The notes beneath the pieces were generated by a model. That model was not told the origin of the DNA, ran no database searches, and saw only the letters and a program-made list of their open reading frames with translations. A stretch of 60,000 bases of DNA from contig CM022673.1 in assembly GCA_012295275.1 (NCBI GenBank), forward strand, positions 5,885,311 to 5,945,310, written 5' to 3'. This DNA comes from Chrysomallon squamiferum. Its lineage: Eukaryota; Mollusca; Gastropoda; Neomphalida; Peltospiridae. Positions 14,076-25,338 of the stretch are shown here, one piece after another (position 1 is the stretch's first letter; every line of letters begins with the position of its first letter). A program made the position numbers and the translations under genes.

Positions 14076-14617
14076 AACGGTAAACAGACTAACTGTATTA
14101 TTTTTATACTGCTACTTACAAATGCTAGTCGTTTCAGATATTCAGCGTATATTTCTAACGGTGAAAACCGGAAAAAAAATTTAAAAAAAAAAAAAAAATA
14201 AATAAATTAAAAATAAAGATCAAAAGAAATAACGAAATAGAGAGATCAGCTGACAGATTGAAACTGAACAAGAGTCAGACAGACGCACGGCCAGACATAA
14301 ACAGAAAAAAAAAGGAGAAAAATTAGAAAGTTCAAGGTAAAGAAGATAATTAAAAAGTAAATATTTTATAAATGTTTGCCGATTTATAAAAGAAATCTAA
14401 AGCTTACAAAAAAATCTCCGAATTAAATTCAGTTTATTTTCTGTTTCTTTCAGTGTTTGCCTAAACTAGTCCCCTGCTGTGGACACAGTTTAAACATAAT
14501 ATGCAGGTGCATAACGTGATAACACGTGATAATTACATGCACATTACAAATAATGTTAAAATTAATGAAAAGTAATATGAGTAAACAGCGAAACTGTACT
14601 AGGCTACCTTTTTTTCA

Positions 14618-14623
<6 letters not shown>

Positions 14624-14684
<61 letters not shown>
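14624..14684. repeat. (CT)n tract
   Basis: About 60 bp of CT between a T-rich left flank and TGTTTACATTTTAATAAA-like DNA. TA- and CA-rich simple DNA follows from about 14750 to 14890. Confidence 0.97.
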
Positions 14685-14688
<4 letters not shown>

Positions 14689-15092
14689 ACATTTTAATAA
14701 ATTCATAATTTTTAAATTTTACTGAAAAAATAAATATCTTATTATTTTTTTATATATATATTTTAATCACTTTATATATATATATATATATACACAGACA
14801 CACAGGACATACAAACAAAAATATATTCACACACAAATTACATACATACATACACATATACACACACACATATATACACACATATATGTAAAATTCCTTT
14901 CTCAAAAATTTCTTCAAAGGAAAGCCTGGTACTTTATGACCTTTTCTCTTTTCTCTTTCTTCCTTTCTGTTCGAGGAGGGCCACTCTTTTATTCATCTCG
15001 GAACTTATCAAACGAGGAAAAATGTTGACAGTCTCCCCCTGTTTTCATTATGGCCACCGTCACTAAACATACAGCGGTTTCTCAAAATCAAT

Positions 15093-15201
15093 ATGGCGCA
15101 GAAAGGAGAGCAATGTTCATTTTCATGGTTATCGCCCCTAGCTTTCCGTCCGGCTCAGACCGTAGTGCGTAGGCGATGTTATCCCACCGGAGCTGAGTTT
15201 T
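15093..15201 (+). other. possible orphan first coding exon
   Basis: An ATGGCG start inside a YY1-type site (CAATATGGCG, 15089-15098) opens 36 codons beginning MAQKGEQCSFSW, then meets a perfect donor GTAAGT at 15202. Pyrimidine-rich DNA (14940-14975) lies upstream. No matching downstream exon was recognised and the peptide resembles nothing I know. It may be a first exon of a gene outside the window, a relic, or chance. Confidence 0.25.
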
Positions 15202-15613
15202 GTAAGTGAACAATCTATTAATTTGTTTGCCTTTCGACAAACTGTTTGTTTTACTCGCTTTCTGCAAACACCGAACCGATGTCGCTAACTCTGCCTTGAT
15301 GACAAAGAAAGTGTGACAATAATTGGCCCCACGTGCAGAGGTCACCTGCCATGCGTACTAAGTACAGCCACGGGTTTTGGAGTCACGGTTTCGATGGGGC
15401 TGTATGAATTATTGGTGTTATGCTAGCGCTTCTCTTTTATATAGAACAAGATTTTTATTTTTATTTATTTGTTTGTTTGTTTAGTTGTTTGTTGCTATTG
15501 TTGTTTTCCCTCTTTCCTGTCCTCAGTCTTTTTTTTATTTTTTTTATTATTATTTTTTTTATTTCTTTTTTTAATTATTTTCTTTTTGTGGTTATTTTCT
15601 TTTATTATTTATT

Positions 15614-15618
<5 letters not shown>

Positions 15619-15676
<58 letters not shown>
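15619..15676. repeat. (CT)n tract after T-rich DNA
   Basis: About 57 bp of CT ends a 220-bp T-rich, low-complexity stretch (15450-15618). Confidence 0.97.
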
Positions 15677-15678
<2 letters not shown>

Positions 15679-16696
15679 TTTTATGAATGTATTGATAAAA
15701 AGATGAATGTACTCTTGAATTAATTATTTTTTTGAATGATGCACATTATTGATGTTTATTTATTTTGGACAAACTATTTCAAGAAGTGAAATTTTCATAA
15801 AACACGCTAAATAAATGTTTTTACTTCATATTAGTTTCATTCAACTTTTTCCAAACAATCCACAATTTTAATTATCTTCTTTTGATTTATCTTGAACGCT
15901 TGTTGTTTACGAATATCGATGGGGTTACTGATATGGTTTAAAAAATAATATCTGTATAAATGTTCTTTAACAGCTGTTAAATTTTTTTTTAATATATATT
16001 TTTAAAAATCTGTTTGTTTATAAAAGAGTAATTAGTATTATTTTTGACGTTTAACGCTTTAGTTACAATCGTCTCATAAAAGACTTTTCTTTGGAAAGAC
16101 ATCATCGAATGAAAAAAAAAAAAAAATATTATTCTTAAATGTCGATTCAAATTATTAACAATTACAATTGTTAGCAAACTGAAAAGTATCAGTTACAGTG
16201 ATCAAATCAGTTATTTTTCTACAAACGTTTTATTGTTCGAATTTTTTTGTTTCTCTTTTTTGCATTCCAATTTGCGAACTCAAGTACTCGACTCAGATCA
16301 CTCGAAATCGTGTTCGTATTGACAACAGAGAAACAAGGGCTAACCTGCCGTGGCCCTGACGGCCAGAGGTCCCCTGCCTGGACCCTGGGTGGGGTCTGGG
16401 TCCCTGCACGGGACACCTGCTATGTTAGACTGCCGACTGAAAGTTTGGCTAAAAGTATGTGCGATATTTCTATTTCAAGCGATAGACTGGAGTTCTCGGA
16501 ATGATTTCGCAAGTTTTCGTTGGTATTCGGAATAGGAAAAAAAAAAAATAAATAAATAAAATAAAATTATTTTGTATATTTCATCACCAGACATATATTA
16601 AAGTACAGATGTCAAATAGGAAAGTTCATATGTTGTTATGACAACAAAATAAAATTAAAAATTAATTTTTGTTTGAATTTTAAAAACATTTTAAGG

Positions 16697-16698
<2 letters not shown>

Positions 16699-16745
<47 letters not shown>
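16699..16745. repeat. (AAT)n array
   Basis: About 47 bp of AAT, followed by a few GAT/GAA triplets to about 16790. Confidence 0.95.
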
Positions 16746-16746
<1 letters not shown>

Positions 16747-18002
16747 GTGATGAAGATGATGTGACGATGGTGATGATAATAATAATATTTTAATACTGAT
16801 GTAGTCTATGTTCGTGCATATTTGTCTATATATCTAGCTAACAGAATTACCTCCCAGACAGTAAATTAATTTTTATCACGTGACTCTCAGTTTGTACGTT
16901 ACAATGTCGCAGTTTCTTTCACGACTAAAAATTTTAACTTAAAGTACTTGCAGTAACAATGTCAGAATCTTCACATTTGCATCTTCTGTATCTAAAAGAC
17001 AACAGAGGGAACAAATATTCATTCTTCTGACAAGTGTTTACTTCTCTTTTTTGTTTAATCCAAGGTTTCTATCATTTACTCTTCTTTTTCTTCTCTAATA
17101 ATGTCTTTTTTGTTTTCTTAACTTTTTCCACTCTCGCCGGAATGAAAAAAAGTGTATGTACATATCATTAGTTTTCGTGTGCTACCTGCTACCCGTTTAG
17201 ACAAAAACCTCCTCGTTCAGAAATCGTTCTTTATTTTAACTCGTTTTATTATGAGCTGGCATGTACAGTGGTGGGACAGTCATTAGGAGTTTATTATTTC
17301 TTCTGATTGTTCAAAAACAAGTGTAAATCGCATTCTGCGGGTTCGTCAAGGCAAAAGAAAACAATGTCTGCTTTTCGTTTTGTGAAGAGTGTTAAAATAA
17401 CAGACGCAGAAAAGAAAAGCAACATTCTTCGTTATAGAAAGCAACATTTTATTTTTCTTCATCTTCTTCTGTACTTTTTTTTTTTTTTTTTCTTTAAAAA
17501 AAAAAAAACGTCTGGACAATGCAACAGAAAGTCTAAGGTCCTTAAAAAGGCCACCAAAGGTCATGTATGGGTCTTCGGCTTGAAAGTTGTTAATCTGAAA
17601 CGAGCGGGGAGGGACGCGAAAGCTCTTGGGTCGGAACAGAACATCACTGGGAAGAGTGTGGAAGTTTTAATTTAGCTTTTGAACGGTCGTTCTTCACAGA
17701 CAACAAAAGTAAGATGACCACACGTGGTGTCCTGGATTTGCTGTAGATGTTCATAAAGCGTTTGTCTAGAAAAACGAAAAAAAAAACAAAGACAGAAAGA
17801 GTATTCGTTTTAATTATATGTATAGCAAAGGATTTCATTTACTTGTGCCTTTATTTGGGAAACAAAATGTAATAAATTATCATTAATTCAATTTAATTAA
17901 TTTCATTTTGTTTTATTTTTGAAATTTTTGAATAATTATTTGCATTATTTAGACAAAATATGTCAAATTCATTATCAAAAAATGTAAGCATAATAATACC
18001 AC

Positions 18003-18010
18003 TTCTGCTG

Positions 18011-18052
<42 letters not shown>

Positions 18053-18069
18053 GTAGTAGTAGTAGTAGT
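18003..18069. repeat. (TAC)n/(TAG)n array with a 36-bp perfect palindrome
   Basis: A (CTA)n run turns into its complement (GTA)n at ACTAGT, so 18034-18069 is a perfect 36-bp inverted repeat. Degenerate TAC/TAA triplets continue to about 18146. Confidence 0.9.
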
Positions 18070-19299
18070 GTTACTGTTACGATTACTATAACTTACCACT
18101 ACTACTACAACTTCAACTACTGTTTATTATTATTATTATTATTACTGCGGTTCCTGTGATTACAGTCATTACAGTTACTTTAGGAAAAAAAGACTATATT
18201 CACACAATAATTTTAAAAGTACATTATAATTTGTGTTACAGAAAAGAATCTTTAGTTTTGAAAAACCACAAAAACGCAACAATCAAATGCAAAACAATAA
18301 AATTCTAAATTATATATGACTATCACACATGAAGTTAACCAAAAAAAAAAAAAAAAAAAAATACAAATGCACGAAAATCATTTAAAAATTATTTATTATG
18401 TGAAATCATCGACGCATTCCAACCCGTCTCAAAGAACGCGAAAAAGAGACACGGGAATAAACAATAAAACAAAGAACGAAGGAAGACCGAGAATTATAAT
18501 AAAAATGACCCGTTTATAAGAAACGCATTGAAATTGAAACAGTTACTTCTGAATCAAGAAAAATAATTTATTATTTAAAAAGTTCCAGTGCCATTAGTAT
18601 CGTTAATTATTATTAATTCGCTACGGTCTAAAGAACATAACGTTTTCGAGCTAAAACCGATGAATACAAAAAAAAAAAAAAAAAAAAAAAAACACAGACT
18701 ACTTCTGCGCACGCGTAACAAAATACCACACCGTCACCAAGTGATTGGAAAAAAAAAAAAAAAAAAAAAAATGATATGTTCAAAGCCATAATGAATAAAC
18801 ATTTTATTTAAAATCTTTCATTTTCACTGAAGTGGATTTAAGAGAGTAGGGATTAAAACGGATTATCTTTTTGAACAGATTTCAGTTTGTTCGACGACCA
18901 ATTTGATATCCCATAATTCTTAGCCGTATTTGTTAAGAGCGAATTCGAGCGATAAGAGAATCTGTCTGTTTTTCTTTCCGTGTGTACTTTCCTAAGCCAC
19001 GTAATACTGCAGACTAAATGATTCAGGGCATTTAGACGTCAGGACTGTAGAAAATAATGTTTGTCGAGGATTAGCACAAAAAGGGGAGGCAGTTTAAACA
19101 CTCCAAACATTATCCACTTCATCAACATGACTTGCTGAAGGAATATGACTGTTTGTCCTTTTAATATGGTCGTATTACCTGTCGTTTTATTACTCAAAAC
19201 AGGAACAGTTAAATGATAGCGACTGATACAGTACCGATAGTAACTGGTGTAGTATTTGTATTAATAGTATTTATTTTTATTTTTTATCTTAATCGATGT

Positions 19300-19795
19300 A
19301 TTAACAGTAGTAGTAGCAGTAGCAGCAGTAGTAGTAGTAACAGTTAAAGATTATTAATAATAGTAATAGATTAATAATAGGTGTAGTAGTAACAGTAGTA
19401 CTAATAATAGTAGCACTCATAATAATAATAATAATAATAATAATAGTTTTAGAGTAGAAATATTAGTTATAAAAGTAATAACTGTAACAGTAATATTACT
19501 AATAGTAGTAGCAGTAGTTATAATAGTAATTGTAAAAGTAATAGTAATAGCAGTTTCAGTAATAGTAATAGCTGTGAGTAGTAATAGTAGTAGTAATTAT
19601 AGTAGAAGTAGTAGCAGTAGTAGTAGCAACAGCAGCAGCAATCGTAGTAGTAACAGCAGTAGTTGTAGTATTAGAATACTAATTTACAGCAAAAGCAATA
19701 GCAGTAGTAGTAATAGTAATAGTAGTGATTGTATATTGTATTAATAAAGATACGATGATGATGATGATGATGATGATGATGTCGGTGATGATGTC
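19300..19795. repeat. degenerate TAG/TAA/CAG triplet array
   Basis: Nearly 500 bp where most triplets are TAG, TAA, CAG or their neighbours in one register, ending in (GAT)n at 19753-19780. Similar cryptic triplet DNA recurs at 30820-30985, 32550-32870 and 59185-59430. Confidence 0.9.
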
Positions 19796-20683
19796 TTTGA
19801 TGATTAGAATAATAATGAGAGTAACAAATAAAAACAGTAAATGTTTCGTTAACAATTTTAAGACTGCTTAATTGATTTAAGTCACGTTCATTCCGTACCA
19901 TCGTTTTCACACAGGAAGTTATGAGTAATAGCAATGAACATGTGCACGTGCAGCTGCACGAGGTGACCCTTTATTCGAGATTCGTATGACTTGATGAGAT
20001 AAATCGTGACACATCGTTGTATATTTATTTTCTCCTGTTATTTATTTATTTAATTATTTAAATATTTGTTTTATTATTATTATTTTCTATAAAATTTATC
20101 TTATTTCTTATTCTTCTTTCTTTCTTTTTAAAATTTATTTATTTATCTGTTTTTATTATATTTTCATTTCATTATTTTCATTATATTTACCATATAATAT
20201 GAAATAAAAAATTTCCTAAACAAAATAATCTGATATCTGCCATTTTTGCTTTCTTTGTCTGTGTATCTGTCTACCAGTTATAGCATAATTGTGGTCATAT
20301 ATGATACGGTCAGAAACAATAAATGTTATAAATTAACGACATGTTATTAATTTATCAAATATCACATAATTTATCAAATAAAAAAAACCAACAATAAAAT
20401 TAAAACAATTTTAATTTTACACATAATCAATACGGTTAACGACCAAGTCACTTTAACAGGAGAGGACCATAAGATATCTAGTTTCTAGTCGTTAGGAAAA
20501 TATCATCTTTCAACAAACCACATCGATTAGCCCCAACAAGTGGAGCTACACAAATCGTCTAAAATTTCAACATCAACATAACATTTCCAGATTTTCAAGT
20601 TTTAACAGGTGTGGTCACTTCAGAAAGAAGAAATTGGAATCATCCTAAAATTGATGATGATGATGGTGCTGATAATGATAATA

Positions 20684-20687
<4 letters not shown>

Positions 20688-20720
<33 letters not shown>
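20688..20720. repeat. (TA)n tract
   Basis: About 32 bp of TA follows a short (GAT)n run. Confidence 0.95.
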
Positions 20721-20722
<2 letters not shown>

Positions 20723-21192
20723 TTTACTTTTTCTTCTTCAAAATTATCAGTGAGAAGTATTAATATAAAAATGTTTTAAAATACGATCCTTTTTCTTTTG
20801 ATAAATATATATGTATGTCTGAGTTTTATTAACTGTATGTCTGTATGTTAATTCTGAGCATGTGTATAAATATCCAAAAATACTTTTAAAAGTTGATTTT
20901 ATCTAATATTACTAATTTAATTATATTTAGATAAATTATTCTCTCTTTTTCACCCTGCCAAGATTATTCGAATGCACGAACAGGCAGTAGCATTCGAACC
21001 CAAACTGTAAACCTGTTCAAAAAAAAAAAAAAAAAAGTATACACCGTGTTATTTTACTTCCACGATATAATAACATAAATACTATTTCAAACTTTCTACG
21101 TATTAAATTATCAAATTATCATCTCTTTTTAAAACTATCGTGATTACTTCCATACATAAACGAACCCACGAACAACCAGTCATAAAATCACA

Positions 21193-21227
<35 letters not shown>

Positions 21228-21513
21228 ATAGACGAAACCACCCATTGTTACCATCCACCCGTTTTAATCCTGAAGCTGCCCCTTTTATTCCTAACGACCA
21301 CCGACAAAGCCTGCCCGACCCAGCGGGCTCGCAAAACGACGGACGCGATAGCCAGAGACAAGAGATCGCGGAAAGTCTGCCAGTCAACCAACAGGCCCTG
21401 CCTGCCTGCCTGTCACTGAGACATTTTGTCAACGGCTTTATCCTCCACGACAGCGGCAAACACCAGCGCCCGACCTGTGGCGTCCACGCGCGATATGAGA
21501 AATATTACGATAT

Positions 21514-21544
21514 GATTGGCCAGTGGGCGTGGCTTCACCACGTG
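21514..21544 (+). promoter_or_regulatory. promoter-like cluster upstream of ptf1a
   Basis: Within 31 bp there is an inverted CCAAT box (GATTGGC, 21514-21520), a GC/KLF-type box (GGGCGTGG, 21525-21532) and a CACGTG E-box (21539-21544). They lie 350-380 bp before the ptf1a start, in a GC-rich island (about 21240-21610) flanked by AT-rich DNA. A TATAAA lies at 21659-21664, but the AT-rich surroundings make it unreliable. Promoter function is inferred from position and motif clustering only. Confidence 0.45.
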
Positions 21545-21897
21545 TCTGGTGTTGATAAAACGTCTGCGTGTTGGCGAGTGTGTAAAGACAGGCACGCGAC
21601 AGAACGTGCTGTTTTCGTCACACGTACCTTTTTTAAAAAAATAATAAATAAATAACAATATAAATTATACTTATTTTACATAAATATACTATTTATTTAT
21701 TTTTTTTTAAATTTTTAAATTTTTCATTTCTCAGTGCCGAATGGACTAGAGTTTCGTATATCATCTGAAATTTTGATTTTTTTTTTATTATTAACCAGGA
21801 CAACGAATTTTTGAAATTTTCGTTAGCTTTCTGAAGAAGGACGAAAGTAATCACAGAATTAATATTTGTTGTTCGGGAAAGTTTTACAACATCGACC

Positions 21898-22899
21898 ATG
21901 ATGATGGACGGTTTCCTATATTCCCTGGAGGACGATTTCCTGGATTTCTGTGATCCGCTGGATTACACGGACGAACTGGATTCGACGTGCTCCAATGAAT
22001 CGGACCAGGAGAACCACGTTCAGAACATTCCGATCGATCCTTCGAACCCTCCCGTGAAAAAAATTCAGCAGCGTAAAGCGGCCAACATGAGGGAACGCCG
22101 GCGCATGAAATCCATCAACGACGCGTTCGAGCATCTCCGCACGTGCATTCCGGCCACCGTGAACAACGACCGCAGACTGTCGAAAGTGGACACCCTCAGA
22201 CTGGCGATTCGCTACATCAGCCACCTCTCCGACATGGTGAAAAGCTGCAACGGTTTCGGGAATAATTCCAGGTTCGCGAAGAACGATAAGCCGCAGGAGA
22301 AAGTTGTTCTGAGATGTCATTTTGCAGGTAATTTCCGTTAATGACTTATTATCGTAATCAGTAACTGTGGAAATCTCCAAATTTCTGTGTGTCTGTTTGT
22401 CTGTATATTATTTATCTATCCCTCTACCTTTCTGTTTCTTTTTCATCTCGCTGGTAGTTTTTCTCTAGATATATTGTTGTTTTTTTTTGTTTTTTTTTGT
22501 ATTTGTCGGTTCGTCCGTCTGACTGTCTATATATGTAGTTTCGTAATTCTTTTACTTTTTATTTATTAATTTATTTATTATTATTTTATATGTTTATTTA
22601 TTCATTTATTTTATTTTATTTTATTATTTATTTATACTATAATTATTTTATTTTTATTTTATTTTATTTTATTTTATTTATTTATGTATTTATGTATTTA
22701 TTTATTTATTTCAGATTTCTGTAATAACGGACTGGAGAACGACTCGGCGCTCATTGGTCATTCTCTTTCTTGGTGCGACACGAAGTTAGAACAAAAGTGT
22801 CCAGAAAACAGACATTCTGCCAAAGTGTGGATTCCTGAAAATCCTACAGAATCAGACTTTATCAACCTCTCCAGCTATGCCGGGGAATACACCTCCTGA
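21898..22899 (+). CDS. ptf1a: Ptf1a-type bHLH transcription factor (two coding exons, 204 aa)
   Basis: Coding exons are 21898-22327 and 22715-22899, joined by a GT-AG intron; the split codon GAT encodes residue 144. The bHLH domain lies at about residues 58-114: basic region [19 protein letters not shown], then helix 2 with [26 protein letters not shown] segment (135-141) follows, like the QKVIICH stretch of vertebrate PTF1A. Exon 2 carries GHSLSW (W163) and AKVWIPENP (W182). In the family these two tryptophan motifs bind RBPJ/Su(H) to form the trimeric PTF1 complex with a class I bHLH partner. Family roles are specification of inhibitory neurons and, in vertebrates, pancreas; Drosophila Fer1 is related. 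The acidic N-terminus of about 55 residues is much shorter than in human PTF1A (about 328 aa in total). The start is the first of three consecutive Met codons, in context cgaccATG. The bHLH loop looks one residue longer than in vertebrates. A PTFb-type paralogue is the main alternative. Confidence 0.92.
22328..22714 (+). other. ptf1a: ptf1a intron
   Basis: This 387-bp intron starts GTAATT and ends TTTCAG. It is almost wholly T-rich and degenerate (TTTA)n from about 22550 to the acceptor, so the polypyrimidine tract is part of a tetranucleotide repeat. If the intron were retained, translation would add only four residues (GNFR) before a stop, removing both RBPJ-binding motifs. Confidence 0.88.
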
Positions 22900-22932
22900 T
22901 GCAACTAACAGAAGAAAAGAAAAAAATCATCA

Positions 22933-22938
22933 AATAAA
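22933..22938 (+). terminator. candidate ptf1a polyadenylation signal (AATAAA)
   Basis: This is the first AATAAA after the ptf1a stop codon, 34 bp downstream. Such a short 3' UTR would be unusual for a developmental regulator, and later AATAAA copies exist (for example near 23518), so the site actually used is uncertain. Confidence 0.35.
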
Positions 22939-23096
22939 TCTTTGAGAAACGTGTGCCAAACAGTATCTTCTTCCATTAAGTGAGAGAACAAGAGTAGAAA
23001 AGTGTCATAAGACTGAGTCTAATTTTTTTTTTTTTTTTTTTTTTACATAACGTGACTGCTGTTTCTACTTTGTGGTTAAGTAGTTCGTTCGTGTAT

Positions 23097-23136
23097 AAAT
23101 TACGGTTTATTTTAATTTGTGCATAAACCGTAGTTT
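23097..23136. repeat. inverted repeat 3' of ptf1a
   Basis: Two 14-bp arms (23097-23110 and 23123-23136) are complementary with one mismatch around a 12-bp loop. They lie about 200 bp past the ptf1a stop codon. If transcribed in a longer 3' UTR they would form a hairpin. Confidence 0.6.
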
Positions 23137-23261
23137 ATGTCGATTTGTACAAGTTTAGAAATACGTAATTATTACAGATATTCAAATTTAACAAAGATAT
23201 AATTCCACGTAGAAGAACTTTAACTTGCTGGTCGAGTTAAACATTTTAAAATTATCTTGAA

Positions 23262-23392
23262 TAATGTAATATTTTTATTTATTTATTTTTATTATTATTA
23301 TTATTATTATTTTCCCCACATTTTTAATTGGTATTATTGTCAGTTCTGTTACTGTTCGTTTTTTGTGATTATTATTTTATTTATTTATTTGT

Positions 23393-23435
<43 letters not shown>

Positions 23436-23437
23436 TG
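23262..23437. repeat. (TTA)n and (TTTA)n tracts
   Basis: (ATT)n at about 23287-23313 and (TTTA)n at about 23378-23437 lie in the 3' flank of ptf1a. Confidence 0.93.
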
Positions 23438-24112
23438 TTTTGTCATTATATTCATTATAATTATCAAAATATTCACCCATCATTGTTATTCGTTGTTTTA
23501 TCGTTTTTCTCTGATAAAATAAACGTTTATTTTTTTATTTAACAAAAAATAATATATTCAAAATGCATGTATATATATATATGTATGAAGTGATTTATGA
23601 AATAATGACAAAATCATAATACGATGAAGGAAAAACAGAGAAAGGATAGACAGTAAATGAATGAATGAAAGAACGAATGAGTGGGCTGATGGATGGAGAG
23701 ATGGAAGGACAAATTGAGAATGTTAATTGTGATAGAATCAAAACGTTCATGTAAACCTAAAACGAGAAGTTTGTGTGCCTTATTAAAAATATTATATATT
23801 ATTTTTCTAAAGACTGTTTCAGAATAAAACTATTTTATATCACTTATTTTGTTTGTCTTGTTCGTTATTAAAATTATCATTCATAATAGGTATTTTTAAG
23901 AAGACGTCAGTACTGTTGTCATTTGGGCTGTTCTCGGATCAACAATCGAGTTACAGAACTGTTGAGATGTGAAATTCATTTGTGTGTGTTTTCTTTGTAG
24001 TAATGATCAAATAATCAGTATAAGTAAACAATTGTTGATGATGGGGGTAATTTTTGTCATAGAGGTTGTTTTTTGTTTGTTTTGTTTTGTTTTGTTTTAT
24101 TTTATTTTATTG

Positions 24113-24115
<3 letters not shown>

Positions 24116-24171
<56 letters not shown>

Positions 24172-24202
24172 TTTTTTTTTTTTTTTTTATTTTTTTTTTT
24201 TT
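24116..24202. repeat. (TTA)n plus poly-T
   Basis: About 55 bp of TTA is followed by T-runs broken by single As. Confidence 0.95.
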
Positions 24203-25324
24203 AGCCTCACGTAAAACCAAAATATTAAAGAAAGAAAGAAAGTTATAATGAAAAAAAATAGCCGTTAATTTCAAATTCAGTTCAAGCAGAACAGATGATT
24301 ATAGCAGCACATAAAATGTTTTTCATCTTTCTGATTATAACTGAAAGGTTTCTTTGGACCAAAGCACAAAAATAAACTAAAAAATATAACAGAACAATTC
24401 CAAATAAAACTAAAACTAAATTAAATTAATAATAAAGTAAAATGAAATGAAAATAATAATGATATAAAATAAAATTTAAAAAAATAAAATAATGCTGAAT
24501 ACAATAAAATTAAACTAAACAATTAATTAAATATTAAAAGTAAAAATTAAAATATCACATTGTCGTGCTTTGTGTTTCGTTTTAATTTTTCTTTTTGTTT
24601 TCATTTTCCTTTTTCTTCTATTTTGTGTGATTGCTGGCTTTATTTTATATTTTAGTATTGCTTTCGGCAACAGTTAGTGTTACTAAAAACTAAAATTATG
24701 TTTATAAATACACAGAAAGGAAGGAAAGAAAATTAAACAAGATTTGTAGTTATAAAAAAGATTTCCAGATACAGACATTTATAACATAAGATACGTTACC
24801 GTGTATTCAAATTACTGTAGTAATAAATATTAAATAATGTAGAAACAGTTTCTGAATACGCTAATGTAAAACACATGCACGCGTACACATAATCACAGAC
24901 ATACACCAGTATATTCACATTCAGTTCATAGACATCCACAAACAGAGAGAGAAACAAACATAAACAACACAGATACCATACACATGCAACACACACTCAT
25001 ATAAAGCGTATATTAAACGTTTTTAAGATTATAAATACAAAATGTTACAATCTTTATCATACAGTCGCGTATATAAAATAATTTAATATTTGTAGGTAAA
25101 TGCGTTTTTATAAGTATGAATGTATGTTTATTTGATATTTATTTACGCATCATCATCTATGAATTTAATCTTAGTAAATAAAATAATAATTGTGTTTGTG
25201 TGTGTGTGTTCTAAAATGACCTTAAAAAAGCTAGAATTACTGAAACTTTAGGCGAAGATAACAAAATTATTTTACTTACCGTTAATTCTATGTTTTATCT
25301 CACTTGTCATGTTATTGTACCTGA

Positions 25325-25338
25325 GTTGCCATGGAAAC
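25325..25338. promoter_or_regulatory. RFX-type X-box
   Basis: GTTGCCATGGAAAC matches the RFX X-box consensus (GTNRCC N0-3 RGYAAC-like palindrome) with a single deviation. It sits in a small island 2.4 kb downstream of ptf1a. RFX factors drive ciliary and neuronal genes; the target here is unknown. Confidence 0.45.

Larger units (their letters stand above)
14076..18002. other. intergenic span without a confirmed gene
   Basis: Contents besides the repeats listed: the first-exon-like module at 15093-15201, a sharply GC-rich block at 16335-16440, CACGTG at 16878-16883, and T/A homopolymers at 17477-17508. Nothing else was recognised. Confidence 0.65.
18147..21239. other. intergenic span upstream of ptf1a
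   Basis: A-runs (18341-18360, 18668-18691, 18749-18770), triplet arrays and AT-rich DNA. The TGCACGTGCA site at 19943-19952 is followed by CAGCTG (19951-19956), two E-box types side by side, a possible bHLH-responsive element 2 kb before ptf1a. Confidence 0.6.

Noticed and set aside
20984-21004. Minus-strand GGGTTCGAATGCTAC resembling a tRNA B-box
   Set aside because: No A-box lies upstream on that strand, only an A/T homopolymer and unrelated DNA.
21140-21655. 171-codon + strand ORF upstream of ptf1a
   Set aside because: It starts in CA and A repeats, has no recognisable domain and overlaps a promoter-like island. The minus strand is also open here, so the length reflects base composition.
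21860-21880. Possible RBPJ site (TTCGGGAAAG) before ptf1a for autoregulation
   Set aside because: It departs from the GTGGGAA core and has no E-box at the required spacing.
21916-22380. 154-codon minus-strand ORF opposite ptf1a
   Set aside because: It is the antisense shadow of the bHLH exon, with no family match.
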